Shown: positions 53,472-62,483 of the stretch, piece by piece
Layout of the letters: every line of letters begins with the position of its first letter
Numbering within the stretch: the stretch's first letter is position 1
Assembly (NCBI RefSeq): GCF_003388735.1
Contig: NZ_QUBQ01000001.1
Span: 1,302,001 to 1,366,000, forward strand
DNA from: Paenibacillus paeoniae
GTDB lineage: Bacteria > Bacillota > Bacilli > Paenibacillales > Paenibacillaceae
Direction of reading: 5' to 3'
DNA length: 64,000 nucleotides
Position numbers and translations under genes: made by a program
The notes under the pieces: model-generated
The model's input: only the letters and a program-made list of their open reading frames with translations
Told to the model about the DNA's origin: nothing
Databases searched by the model: none

Positions 53472-54506
53472 ATGAATAATCGGATGCTTACCCTGCCCAA
53501 GGTCGATCTTCACCTCCATCTGGATGGAAGCGTGAAGCCGGAGACGGTGATCGATCTTGCACGCGAGATCGGAGAAGAGCTGCCTGCCGAAGAGCCGAGT
53601 CAGCTGCTCCCTTATATGCAAGTGGAAGGCGAATGCAAAAGCCTGACGGAATACTTAAACAAATTTCACTTTGTCGGACAGTTTCTCCACACGCCGTCTT
53701 CTCTAGAGCGCACCGCCTATGAGGTTGTGGAGCAAGCCTCTGCACAAAATTGCATCTATATTGAAGTCCGGTTCGCTCCGCAGCTTCATCGAAAGCTGGG
53801 TCTATCGGTAGAAGACGCAATTCAATATGTATTGCGAGGATTGCAGCAAGGTGAACGGGACTTCGGCGTAATGGCGCGTTGTATTGTCATCTGTCTTCGG
53901 GGACATTCGGAAGAACTGAATCGTGAAGTCATACGGGCTGCTTCTCTATATAGAGGAAAAGGGATTGTTGCGGTCGATTTGGCGGGAGCGGAAGCCGCAT
54001 ACCCGCCCGAGCTTTATCGGGATATATTCCCGATGGCACGCGAGCGAGGGCTCCCCATCACGATTCATGCAGGTGAGGCTGCGGGAGCCGCAAGCGTCCG
54101 TACTGCTGTCGAGCTGCTTGGAGCAAGCCGAATTGGCCATGGCGTCCGGATGAGGGAGGATGCCGGCATTGTAGAGTTGATCCGCAGGAAGCGGATTCCT
54201 CTTGAGCTATGTCCTATCAGCAACTTGCAAACAAAAGCGGTCCAAGATCTGGAGTCGTATCCGATTCGGGAATACTTTGATTTGGGCATTCCTGTGACCA
54301 TCAATACCGACAACTTGACCGTATCCAATACGACAATAACGAAGGAATATGAACTTCTTTATGACAAGCTGGGCTTCTCGGAGGAGGAGATTGGCCGCAT
54401 CGCCTTGTACGGCGCTGAAGCTGCATTCTTGCAAGGGACGGAGAAGAAGGAGCTTCTTGATCGGTTCGGGAATCAGCTTGCGCTCTGGCAGTCGCGCTCT
54501 ATATAA
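53472..54506 (+). CDS. add: adenosine deaminase
   Basis: 344 residues from the ATG at 53472 with AAGGAGG. Metal and catalytic residues of the family: HLHLDGS (two zinc His), IHAGE, IGHG, and NTDN for the last metal Asp. Converts adenosine to inosine in purine salvage or breakdown. The NTDN variant instead of NTDD occurs in Gram-positive members. It converges with a PucR-type regulator gene, overlapping it by 8 bases. Confidence 0.94.
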   Translation: MNNRMLTLPKVDLHLHLDGSVKPETVIDLAREIGEELPAEEPSQLLPYMQVEGECKSLTEYLNKFHFVGQFLHTPSSLERTAYEVVEQASAQNCIYIEVRFAPQLHRKLGLSVEDAIQYVLRGLQQGERDFGVMARCIVICLRGHSEELNREVIRAASLYRGKGIVAVDLAGAEAAYPPELYRDIFPMARERGLPITIHAGEAAGAASVRTAVELLGASRIGHGVRMREDAGIVELIRRKRIPLELCPISNLQTKAVQDLESYPIREYFDLGIPVTINTDNLTVSNTTITKEYELLYDKLGFSEEEIGRIALYGAEAAFLQGTEKKELLDRFGNQLALWQSRSI

Positions 54507-56142
54507 CCAGTTCTTTGATCATAAGCGCAATACGAATGCGCAAGCTGTCCGCGGCATTCCGCACCTGCAGGCCGGTAAGCTGCTCAATCCGGTTCAAGCG
54601 GTAGAGAACCGTGTTGCGATGGATATACAGTCCTTTGGCTGTCTCGCCGATATGGCCATGATTATCGTAAAAAAAACGCAGCGTCTTGCGCCACTCGCGC
54701 TGCTCGCTCTCATCAATGCCGTGCCAGGTCTCGAACGTTTCTTGCACAAATTCCTGCAAGTCATCCATTGGAATTAGTCGGAGCAAGTCGGCAAATTCCT
54801 TTGTATGATAATAATGGACGAAACGTTGTTTGTTGTGGCTTCTGCCCAGTTGATAAGCATCCAGCGACTGCTTGTAGGCGTTCGGGATATCGACCAGTTT
54901 GTTGATCGGGGCACTGATGCCGTACGATAAGACGATGTTTTCCTGAGCGGACAGCCTGTCGGAGATCCCCATTAACTGCTGGGATAATTTAAGCTTCCCG
55001 TCCGCCGATGAGCTGAGCAGCTCTTTGGCGGACAGCAGTGCAATGCACTTATCTTTTAAAGTAAATAAAACAAATGGCATGCCGAGCTTTCCGAATTCCT
55101 TCATTAACGCGTGATAAAGCTGATCGATTTCTCTTGCTCTTCGTTCAGCTTCTGCATGCTCTTGACCCGCAACAGCTCCTTCATCAGAATCTCTCCCGCA
55201 TAGAACGGTCAACATTGATTCGGCCGGAAACAGGCCGTATTGTTTTCCTCGATGAATGATTTCCTGCTCCGATGCTATTTCTCCCTGTACAAGCTCTGTA
55301 AAAAACTCAATTTTGAACCGGCGAGCTCTGTCTTTGACCGCTTGTACCTTCAGAAGTTCGAAGCCAAGCACATTTGCGGCCTGCTCCAATGCCAGCGCAT
55401 GCAGCTTGCGTATTTCCCCCTCATTATAAAATGCGATAATATAACCCGGTCGTTGGGGTATCGGTATAGGCTGGAGAATGACGTAGCGGGCTTCTTCGGT
55501 TGGCGTTGCCTTCTCAATGGGATAGATGCCTGGCGCAAGCTGCAGCTTCGCTGCTTGTGCGATCCAATTGTTCAATTGCGCAATATTTGGTCTGACTGTG
55601 GATGACAGGCAGATTAGCTCCAGCTTATGGCCCAGGATCACGACCGGGCTTGCAATCAACTGCGCCAGCTTGTCGACGATTTCCGATAGTCCTTCCCCAT
55701 TAAGGATAAGGTTAAAGAACGTGTGATGGGTGTCCAATGCATAGCTGAGCTCATCTGTTTTATTTTGTAAAATACCGTTTAATGACTCGTTCAACACTTC
55801 CCCGAGCGAGTAATCAAGCGATAGCTCAAGCAGCGGGAATTGGAGACGATTCGCCTCTTCGATAACAGAGGGAGGGATATCTGCGAGAAACCGTTTGGTT
55901 TTGATGGCCAATCCTGCACACCCGGCATGAGCCATGCGGGCGATCAGTGATTCAAGTGCCTCGGGAGAGTCTTTCATGGCATAAGCGGTCGTAAGCAACA
56001 ATTCATTAGGCTTCAGAAAGTGAGTCTTATGGGGAGCATCCATCAAATGGACGGAGCTTATATGGCGGGACAAACCCTCTGCACCAGCGGCCAGCCGGGC
56101 ATGTTGCAGCGCTGGAATGAGCAAGAGATCTTTTAGCAGCAT
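54499..56142 (-). CDS. PucR-family transcriptional regulator
   Basis: 547 residues from the ATG at 56142; the frame continues to an ATG at 56178, but homologues begin at LLKDLLLIPALQHARLAAG. N-terminal PucR domain (about 1-125), central CdaR/GGDEF-like region, C-terminal helix-turn-helix of the PucR type (HIGETAKGLYIHRNTVLYRLNRIE). Regulates purine catabolism in Bacillus; its place between add and a ureidoimidazoline decarboxylase gene supports that. Confidence 0.93.
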   Translation of the reverse strand: MLLKDLLLIPALQHARLAAGAEGLSRHISSVHLMDAPHKTHFLKPNELLLTTAYAMKDSPEALESLIARMAHAGCAGLAIKTKRFLADIPPSVIEEANRLQFPLLELSLDYSLGEVLNESLNGILQNKTDELSYALDTHHTFFNLILNGEGLSEIVDKLAQLIASPVVILGHKLELICLSSTVRPNIAQLNNWIAQAAKLQLAPGIYPIEKATPTEEARYVILQPIPIPQRPGYIIAFYNEGEIRKLHALALEQAANVLGFELLKVQAVKDRARRFKIEFFTELVQGEIASEQEIIHRGKQYGLFPAESMLTVLCGRDSDEGAVAGQEHAEAERRAREIDQLYHALMKEFGKLGMPFVLFTLKDKCIALLSAKELLSSSADGKLKLSQQLMGISDRLSAQENIVLSYGISAPINKLVDIPNAYKQSLDAYQLGRSHNKQRFVHYYHTKEFADLLRLIPMDDLQEFVQETFETWHGIDESEQREWRKTLRFFYDNHGHIGETAKGLYIHRNTVLYRLNRIEQLTGLQVRNAADSLRIRIALMIKELVI

Positions 56143-56178
56143 AACGCATCGCTCTTTTCGTGTTAGTTTATATAACAT

Positions 56179-56625
56179 AATATAATGGATAACGAGCGGG
56201 AATGGAATAGATTCTTTTCATTTGTATAGTCTTTTTGTACAATATGCTTCTATTTTTCTAGTGATCTTGAACAATGACAAATCGTCCAATGCATCTTATG
56301 ATAGTTTTAACCTACTTCTATGTCACTATTTATAACATTATTCCTTTGACCATACACAGTTGGATAGTCGATTAGGCATGAAACACAGGGATTGCGGAGG
56401 AAAAGCTGCATTCGGAAGCTTTGCTACGCTCGAATGCATATCGGAGCGAGGCGGTTAGCGGCGAACAAAGAGACAGATGTCATGTGCTGAAGCTGCTCGC
56501 AGCCCTTGAAGCAGAACTGCATGTCGCAGGATTCCAATTGACACGCGGGCGAGCGGTGCATGCGGCGACTGAACGATAGGAGAATGAGCCGAAACAACAA
56601 AAGATGAATATAGGAGGAATGATGG
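56179..56625. other. 447-base gap with a start-less reading frame
   Basis: Between pucR-type and uraD-type genes. The 5' half (to 56380) is AT-rich and likely holds promoters, though no convincing PucR box was seen. From 56382 the plus frame is open to the TAG at 56577-56579 (about 65 codons) with protein-like composition (HVLKLLAALEAELHVAGFQL) but no ATG, GTG or TTG with a binding site at its head; a CTG at 56406 sits behind GCGGAGG. Could be a gene fragment. Not identified. Confidence 0.4.
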
Positions 56626-57138
56626 ATGGAACAACGACGAGCGTATTCCTATAACGGGGAACAAGCGGCATTTGTAGCGCGATATGGTCATCTGTTCGAG
56701 AGTTCGCCTTGGGTCGCAGAGAAGGCATGGAACAACCGTCCCTTCCGGTCACGGCAAGAGCTGATAGCGTCAATGTTGGAGGTTGTGATGGAAGCGGACG
56801 GCCAATTGCAGCTTGAGCTGCTTAGAGCCTATCCCGAGCTTGGTGCCAAGCCGCGGATGACGATAGTGGCTGCGGAAGAACCAAGAGGCGCAGCTGCTGA
56901 CCGGCTGGAACGAGACGAAGCCTACATTCTCCAGCGTATGAATGCAACCTACCGTGAAAAGTTTGGCTTTCCTTTTATTATGGCTGTGAAAGGTCTGACC
57001 GCCGATATGATTGCTGATTCCATGCAGATGCGAATGAAGAACACAACAGAGCAAGAGAAGAGACATGCCTTGAGGGAAGTATGTAAAGTTGCAGAATTCC
57101 GGCTAGCGTATGTCGAGGAGGATCAAGCTATTGGTTAA
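56626..57138 (+). CDS. 2-oxo-4-hydroxy-4-carboxy-5-ureidoimidazoline decarboxylase-like
   Basis: 170 residues, AGGAGG before the ATG. The OHCU decarboxylase fold is recognisable by FESSPWVAEKAW, RAYPELG and NATYREKFGFPFIMAVKG. The family converts OHCU to S-allantoin in urate breakdown. The usual catalytic HP(D/E/R)L reads YPEL here, so His is Tyr, and the downstream EQ reads EP. Either it is impaired or it works differently. No uricase or hydroxyisourate hydrolase gene is next to it. Confidence 0.85.
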   Translation: MEQRRAYSYNGEQAAFVARYGHLFESSPWVAEKAWNNRPFRSRQELIASMLEVVMEADGQLQLELLRAYPELGAKPRMTIVAAEEPRGAAADRLERDEAYILQRMNATYREKFGFPFIMAVKGLTADMIADSMQMRMKNTTEQEKRHALREVCKVAEFRLAYVEEDQAIG

Positions 57139-57396
57139 AAAGAAGGCTCGGATGGGCGTCAGCATCATGACGCCTATATGTGACCAGTTCGTAGTTAACC
57201 TGCCGTCGAAGTAGTTGTTGAGCTGCCTCCGAGGCGTTGAAATCGGTCATTATCTGTCATGGCAGCAATCTCTCCTTCTTGAACCTCGAAGCTTACCTCG
57301 CCAAGCACCATCCAATAGTCATGATGAACCTCGCGTTTATGCTGGATCTGGGAAGAAAGATGTTTGACAATCGTACCGAAGGGGAGGGAATACGTT
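57139..57396. other. 258-base gap with a possible decayed minus-strand fragment
   Basis: No supportable gene on either strand. The minus strand is open for about 65 codons (57396 down to 57198) and reads VSFEVQEGEIAAM followed by LGGSSTTTSTAG, faintly like the start of an ABC ATPase with a ruined P-loop, but without a start codon. This may be chance. Confidence 0.25.
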
Positions 57397-58299
57397 TTGG
57401 CGATAGAGATGGCGGATTACCTGAGAGCCGATTATTCGAATGTATGGCAGCCTGCAAGTGTGGAAGAGGCTTGGCATCTAAAACGTAAATTCGGTGGAAA
57501 GGCCAGCTACGCAGCCGGTGGAACGCTGCTTCGTACGCAGTGGCAGAACGGGGTAAGACCGGAGCCTAAACATCTGATCAGCCTGTCGAGTATTCCTGAG
57601 CTGCAAGGAATTCGCTTGTCCGAGGAGACTTTGAGCATTGGAGCGAGAGCAGCGCTGGATGAATGCCATCAGCACCCGCTGCTGAATCGTCATGGTGAAC
57701 TGCTGGTCACCGCAATTGGTCAGATTGCAGCACCGGCTATCCGCCATCTGGCGACAATTGGCGGGAACATATCCAGTCTAATTGGCGATGCGGTCCCGGC
57801 TTTGACGGCTATGAACGCCGAGGTAGTCGTTTTTCGCGGCAGTGGCTGGAGTCAAGGTCCCATTCTGGATTGGGTGCGCGGGAAAAATGGCGCTCGAGAG
57901 CCGGATGATTTGCTTGTGAGAGTAATCCTACCAGTCGTGACCGATTCAGAGCGTGCGCAGGAAGAGTTGTTTGCATTTTACGAAAAGGTTAGCAGACACG
58001 ATACGTTCGTCCCTTCGATTGTAACAGTTGTTAAGCAAGATAGGGTGAGCGAGGATGGACATAGGACGGAGCTGCAAGTATCGGCGGAGGCTGAATCTGC
58101 TCTTCCGACTCGGCTGAGAGATGCCGCACCGACGATGAATGGTTCGAGATTAAGCGACAACATGCTCGGCTTGATTCATGAAGCGATCAAGGGACAATAC
58201 AAAGCGGCAGAAGAGTTGTTTGCGGGTTCGGATTATCGGAAGGAAGCTACAGCCAATCTTATTTCTGCCCGTCTGTGGAAAATGATCAAGCATAAATAA
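57397..58299 (+). CDS. xanthine dehydrogenase FAD-binding subunit (orphan)
   Basis: 300 residues from a TTG with GGGGAGGG 8 bases upstream. FAD-binding domain of the molybdenum hydroxylase family: AGGTLLRTQW and HLATIGGNISSLIGDAVPAL, then a CO-dehydrogenase flavoprotein C-terminal domain. In active enzymes this subunit joins a molybdopterin subunit and a 2Fe-2S subunit; neither lies in the window. Without them it cannot oxidise xanthine unless partners are elsewhere. Confidence 0.88.
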   Translation: MAIEMADYLRADYSNVWQPASVEEAWHLKRKFGGKASYAAGGTLLRTQWQNGVRPEPKHLISLSSIPELQGIRLSEETLSIGARAALDECHQHPLLNRHGELLVTAIGQIAAPAIRHLATIGGNISSLIGDAVPALTAMNAEVVVFRGSGWSQGPILDWVRGKNGAREPDDLLVRVILPVVTDSERAQEELFAFYEKVSRHDTFVPSIVTVVKQDRVSEDGHRTELQVSAEAESALPTRLRDAAPTMNGSRLSDNMLGLIHEAIKGQYKAAEELFAGSDYRKEATANLISARLWKMIKHK

Positions 58300-58788
58300 T
58301 TCAGCAGCGTCAATCAGGTGCTCGGCTGAGGGGCGGGGAGCGCATGGATTAAAGCGGCACTGATGACCGAATGGGCTGGGAGGTCAGGCAGGTTGCGACT
58401 CCTTGCGTTCCTTTGCGCTTTTTTGCTCTCCAGATATAGGGTGATTCCTTTACGTTCTGCAGGCATGGTATACTTTTAAAAATCAGGGATGCCGCTTATG
58501 CATACTGTGAGGTTTATGGTATGATATGGGCATGTATTGATATTATTTTGATAGACTTAATGAAACCTTCATTTCCTTTCAGCATATGTTGCTTACAGCA
58601 AGAGGCTGGCGGAAGTCGGCGAAACATTCGGACGTCATACATTATACCGGAAGCGTCGCGTTGCCGAATCATCTTCGGTACGCGTCGCTTTCTTTTCAAA
58701 TGCGGAGTATTTTACATTCCTGCGTTGTCAGGAGAGCAGAGATACGGCGGAAACGCACGCAAATTAGACTTCAGGACAGGTGATCGCA
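58300..58788. other. 489-base gap holding the dgt leader
   Basis: No supportable coding region. The second half holds a candidate extended -10 promoter (TGGTATGAT, 58514-58522) and a long terminator-like hairpin described separately. The first half (58300-58500) shows nothing convincing. Confidence 0.4.
58529..58696 (+). promoter_or_regulatory. candidate attenuator leader of the dGTPase-like gene
   Basis: From the presumed start near 58529 the leader runs into an 18-bp hairpin with one or two mismatches (58651-58668 with 58674-58690; AAGCGTCGCGT and CCGAA pair with TTCGG and CGCGTCGCTT) and a T-rich tail. Upstream ATTCGG (58627-58632) can pair with CCGAAT (58664-58669) in the hairpin's 5' arm, giving an alternative fold. 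No known riboswitch class was recognised. Confidence 0.45.
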
Positions 58789-60108
58789 ATGAATATACGG
58801 AAGCTTAGATTCCATGAGACAGACCACACGCCTTCAAGCGAGGATCGAGACGAATATGAGAAGGATTACGCGCGGCTTATTCAATCGCCGGCATTCCGGC
58901 GGCTGCAAGGCAAGTCGCAGGTGTTCGGCGCAGGTTCCGGCGATTATTACCGGACACGGCTGACCCATTCCCTTGAGGTCTCCCAGATTGCAAGGGAGGT
59001 TGCCCGCAGGTTGGGCAAGACGTATCCGTTCCTCGCCAATAATGAACATCCCGGTTTGAAGCTTGTCCCGGAGGTTGTGGAATGCGCTTCGCTTGCACAT
59101 GATCTAGGTCATCCTCCATTCGGGCATAAGGGCGAGGAAGTGCTGGATCGTATTCTCAGAGACCGTTACGGCGTGCCCTATGAAGGCAATGCGCAAAACT
59201 TCCGCATTCTTATGTTTCTGGAGAAGCGAGCCGGCAGTGAGCGTGGATTGGATTTGACGGCCGCTGTCTTGCTTGCGATTAATAAATATCCCTATTGCAT
59301 AGATGAGCCAGGCCGAATGAAGGGCGTCTACCCAATGGAATGGCAGGGCATTGAATACTTGAGGAGTCTGTGGGAGATGCCAACCGGTTGCAGTACGCTG
59401 GAGGCACAGCTTATGGATCTCTGCGATGACATCGCTTATTCCACACATGATATCGAAGACGGGATCCGCGCTGGCAAAATCGTTTTGACAGAGGACTTTA
59501 TCGAAGACGATCATTTGGTTGAGGGTGTGGTGCGGGAAATATTGGACGATCCTTCCAGTATAGCGGCGGTTCAGTGGGAAAGCACGAACCTAAAGGCGAT
59601 GGTGCGCCGGGTGCTGGAAAGCTATTATCGTGAATGGAAATCAATCTTTGTTCAGTATGGTCGTGAGACTTCCCGCACGCGCCGGGAGATGAAAGCGAGA
59701 TGGGTCAGCAAGTTCGCCAACAGCGTCGGAATTATCGACGATCCGAAGTCTGGTTGGAAACGCGTCACGTTCGTCAAGGATGGCGCTGAAGATTTGGAGC
59801 TGCTGCGTACGATGGAAATCTTGAAGAAGCTGGCATGGGTTACGCTGATCAAAGATTTTCGCGTGCAGCGGCTGCAGAAACGCAGTGAAAATATGCTCAT
59901 CCGGCTCTGGGACAGTCTGGAGCAGTACGATACGGGCAGGCTGCTCTTGCCGCCGGACTGGGTGGAGAGCTATGACCGCCAGAAGGGAGAATGGCCTTGG
60001 GAGCGAGTTGTAGCCGACTACATCGCCGGGATGACGGACGCATATGCCGAGAAAGTGTATACGGAGCTGTTCGCAAGCCGCTCCGGTTCAATTTATGAAC
60101 GTGATTAA
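58789..60108 (+). CDS. dgt: dGTP triphosphohydrolase-like HD protein
   Basis: 439 residues from the ATG at 58789 (a GTG three codons earlier is the alternative). HD metal site: RLTHSLEVSQIA (His), SLAHDLGHPPFGHKGE (His-Asp), then CDDIAYSTHDIEDG with the distal Asp. Starts with YEKDYARLIQSPAFRRLQGKSQ, split here as YEKDYARLIQSP and FRRLQGK, the dGTPase N-terminal signature. Family members split dNTPs into nucleoside and triphosphate. Behind an attenuator-like leader. Confidence 0.93.
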   Translation: MNIRKLRFHETDHTPSSEDRDEYEKDYARLIQSPAFRRLQGKSQVFGAGSGDYYRTRLTHSLEVSQIAREVARRLGKTYPFLANNEHPGLKLVPEVVECASLAHDLGHPPFGHKGEEVLDRILRDRYGVPYEGNAQNFRILMFLEKRAGSERGLDLTAAVLLAINKYPYCIDEPGRMKGVYPMEWQGIEYLRSLWEMPTGCSTLEAQLMDLCDDIAYSTHDIEDGIRAGKIVLTEDFIEDDHLVEGVVREILDDPSSIAAVQWESTNLKAMVRRVLESYYREWKSIFVQYGRETSRTRREMKARWVSKFANSVGIIDDPKSGWKRVTFVKDGAEDLELLRTMEILKKLAWVTLIKDFRVQRLQKRSENMLIRLWDSLEQYDTGRLLLPPDWVESYDRQKGEWPWERVVADYIAGMTDAYAEKVYTELFASRSGSIYERD

Positions 60109-60175
60109 GAAGCAGCTGACATAGATTCCAATCATGCAATCCGCCTTGCGCACATATAGTGTAAGGCGGCGGTAC

Positions 60176-60209
60176 AGGCCCCGGCGTCGCAGACGAACGG
60201 GGTTTTTCG
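60176..60209 (+). terminator. hairpin and T-run between dgt and copA
   Basis: GGCCCCG / CGGGG stem of 5-6 bp with a 14-base loop and T5. Preceded by another inverted repeat CGCCTT / AAGGCG (60140-60170). Weak terminator, or an operator region for copA. Confidence 0.45.
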
Positions 60210-60230
60210 CTGATTGGAGGTTGGATGGCC

Positions 60231-62483
60231 ATGATAAATGCGGGCGAAGAAAAAAGGTATACCCATGAGCTGGATTTTACGATACAGGGCATGAGCTGTG
60301 CCGCTTGCGCCGCTAGAATTGAAAAGACGATAGGCCGCGTGGAAGGTGTGACGGAGGTAGCGGTCAGCTTTCCGCTGCGTACTGCTTGGGTGCAAGTGAG
60401 CGGCGGCAAAGTGACGAAGGAGATGCTGGCGGAAAAAGTGGGGCAGCTGGGCTTCAGTGCCAAGCTAAATGAAAGTGCAAGCGAGGGGTTGCAGCGGGAG
60501 AGAGCGTGGCTTCGGCTCCGACTAATTGCGGCGGTTCTGTTGACCTTGCCGCTATTGGCAGGAATGGCGATGCATCTTTCGTGGTTGCAGCCGGTTGCCA
60601 ATCTGTTGCCGGATGTGCTGTTTGTGCCATGGCTGCAGCTCGCCCTTGCGACTGTTGTGCAGTTTGTCATCGGGATGCCGTTTTATTTTGGCGCCTATTA
60701 TGCGCTTCGGCAGCGAAGCGCAAATATGGATGTGCTGGTCGTGATCGGGACGACGGCTGCTTATTTGTACAGTCATTATGTGGTGTTCCGCGACGGGTTG
60801 TTTGCAGGCGGGTCGCATGGTTCGCCTCTGTACTTCGAGACGTCGGCCGTTGTGATGACAGCGGTGCTGCTGGGCAAATATATTGAAACCTCCGCTTCGT
60901 TGAAAGCGCAGCAGGAATCGGTTGGCTTCGATGAACTGCGGGTACAGACCGCTCTTGTCGAGAGAGGAGGGCTGCTGACTTCCCTGCGTACGGAATTTGT
61001 GCGGAAAGGGGATATCGTCCATGTGGGCGAAGATGAATTTGTCCCCGTGGACGGAACGATTCAGTACGGCGAATCCGCGTTGGACGAGTCGCTTCTCACT
61101 GGCGAGAGCGCAGCCGTCGTCAAACGACCGGAAGACGTCGTATGGGCCGGGACTCGCAATGGCTCCGGCAAGCTGACGGTCATAACGGGAGCTGCCGGTC
61201 ACGAAACCTTGTTGAGCCGAATTCAAGAGCTGGTTCATCAAGGGCAGCGAGCGAAGTCCTCGCTGCAATCGCAGGTGGATGCCGTCGCAAGTTGGTTCGT
61301 TCCTGCGATGCTGATTACTGCTGTTTTGACTTTGGGCATATGGGGATTGGTCGTTGAGCCAGGAAATTGGAGCAAGGCGTCGCTATGTGCAATTGCTGTC
61401 CTATTAGCAGCTTGTCCATGTGCGCTGGGTCTGGCTGCGCCAATATCGTTGGTCATTGCCTCAGGGCGATTGGCCAAACGGGGTATTGTAGCCAAAGAGG
61501 CGGGAGCAGTGGAGCGGCTGGCAGCCATTCGCACGCTTGTGCTGGACAAAACGGGCACGTTAACCGAAGGGAAGCCGAAAGTCAGCTTTGCAGGTCCGCT
61601 AGGTACGGGCCGATCTTCTCTTCTCCGATTGGCGGTTGCGCTGGAGTCGGAATCCTCACACCCTCTGGCAGATGCAATCAGGGAAGAGGCGGCGCGTATC
61701 GGTCTCGTCACGCCCGATGCAGAACGAATCTCCTATGCAGCTGGAGGAGGGGCAGAGGGTTGGATTCACGGTGTCCACGCAGCAATCGGCAATGCCAGAT
61801 ATATCGAGAATTTAGGGGTCGCATTATCGCAAGAGGCTAGACGGCTGGCGTCAGAACGGGAGACGCATGGGGAGACTGTCATATACGTCACGGAACGGAC
61901 GAACTGCGTAGGCATAATTGGATTCAGAGACCAGTTGAAGAGTGACGCCGCTCAGATGGCGCGCGAGCTGAGTCACCTTGGCATTCAACCTATCGTTGCG
62001 ACGGGCGATCACAGCGCACCGGCCAATGCCGTCGCGAAGGCGCTCGGTATAAAAGAAGTTTATGCCTCCATGCTGCCAGAGAGCAAGCTTGCGCTCGTGG
62101 AGAAGCTGAAGCGGGGCGGCAAACGGGTCGCAATGGCCGGTGATGGCTGGAATGACGCGCCGGCGCTCGCTGCAGCTGATGTCGGCATCGCTATGGGCAA
62201 TGGCACATACGGTGCGCTTGATGCTGGACATATTACATTAATCTTCTCTCGGCTGCAGGCCATTACAGAAGCTATTCGTCTCAGCAGGCTCACGATCAGG
62301 AATATAAGGCAAAACCTCGTCTTTGCCTTATGCTATAATGCCGTCATTATTCCATTCGCAGCAATCGGCTTCCTTCAGCCGTGGATGGCAGGCTCGGCGA
62401 TGGCGCTAAGCTCCGTATCCGTCGTGGCCAATGCGTTGCGGCTCGGCGCCCGCATGGAGCGGGCTGCGCAGAGGAGTCTCTAA
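60231..62483 (+). CDS. copA: copper-translocating P-type ATPase
   Basis: 750 residues; the ATG at 60231 lies 10 bases after GGAGG, the one at 60225 only 4. One N-terminal heavy-metal domain with CAAC (Cys23, Cys26), CPC at 395-397 in the sixth helix, phosphorylation site DKTGT, HP in SHPLAD, and GDGWNDAPAL. Exports Cu(I) or supplies it to cuproenzymes. Its neighbours, a SafE-type membrane protein and a FixH/YtkA-type protein, resemble the fixGHIS group for cytochrome oxidase assembly, so it may be FixI-like. Confidence 0.94.
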   Translation: MINAGEEKRYTHELDFTIQGMSCAACAARIEKTIGRVEGVTEVAVSFPLRTAWVQVSGGKVTKEMLAEKVGQLGFSAKLNESASEGLQRERAWLRLRLIAAVLLTLPLLAGMAMHLSWLQPVANLLPDVLFVPWLQLALATVVQFVIGMPFYFGAYYALRQRSANMDVLVVIGTTAAYLYSHYVVFRDGLFAGGSHGSPLYFETSAVVMTAVLLGKYIETSASLKAQQESVGFDELRVQTALVERGGLLTSLRTEFVRKGDIVHVGEDEFVPVDGTIQYGESALDESLLTGESAAVVKRPEDVVWAGTRNGSGKLTVITGAAGHETLLSRIQELVHQGQRAKSSLQSQVDAVASWFVPAMLITAVLTLGIWGLVVEPGNWSKASLCAIAVLLAACPCALGLAAPISLVIASGRLAKRGIVAKEAGAVERLAAIRTLVLDKTGTLTEGKPKVSFAGPLGTGRSSLLRLAVALESESSHPLADAIREEAARIGLVTPDAERISYAAGGGAEGWIHGVHAAIGNARYIENLGVALSQEARRLASERETHGETVIYVTERTNCVGIIGFRDQLKSDAAQMARELSHLGIQPIVATGDHSAPANAVAKALGIKEVYASMLPESKLALVEKLKRGGKRVAMAGDGWNDAPALAAADVGIAMGNGTYGALDAGHITLIFSRLQAITEAIRLSRLTIRNIRQNLVFALCYNAVIIPFAAIGFLQPWMAGSAMALSSVSVVANALRLGARMERAAQRSL

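Noticed and set aside
57198..57396. ABC ATPase gene on the minus strand
   Set aside because: Only a faint resemblance over about 12 residues, a ruined P-loop and no start codon; kept only as a remark on the gap.
57237..57488. plus-strand frame before the xanthine dehydrogenase subunit
   Set aside because: It overlaps the real gene in another frame, with atypical composition.
58521..58808. 95-codon open frame upstream of dgt
   Set aside because: It covers the leader hairpin, has unlikely composition and overlaps the dgt start.
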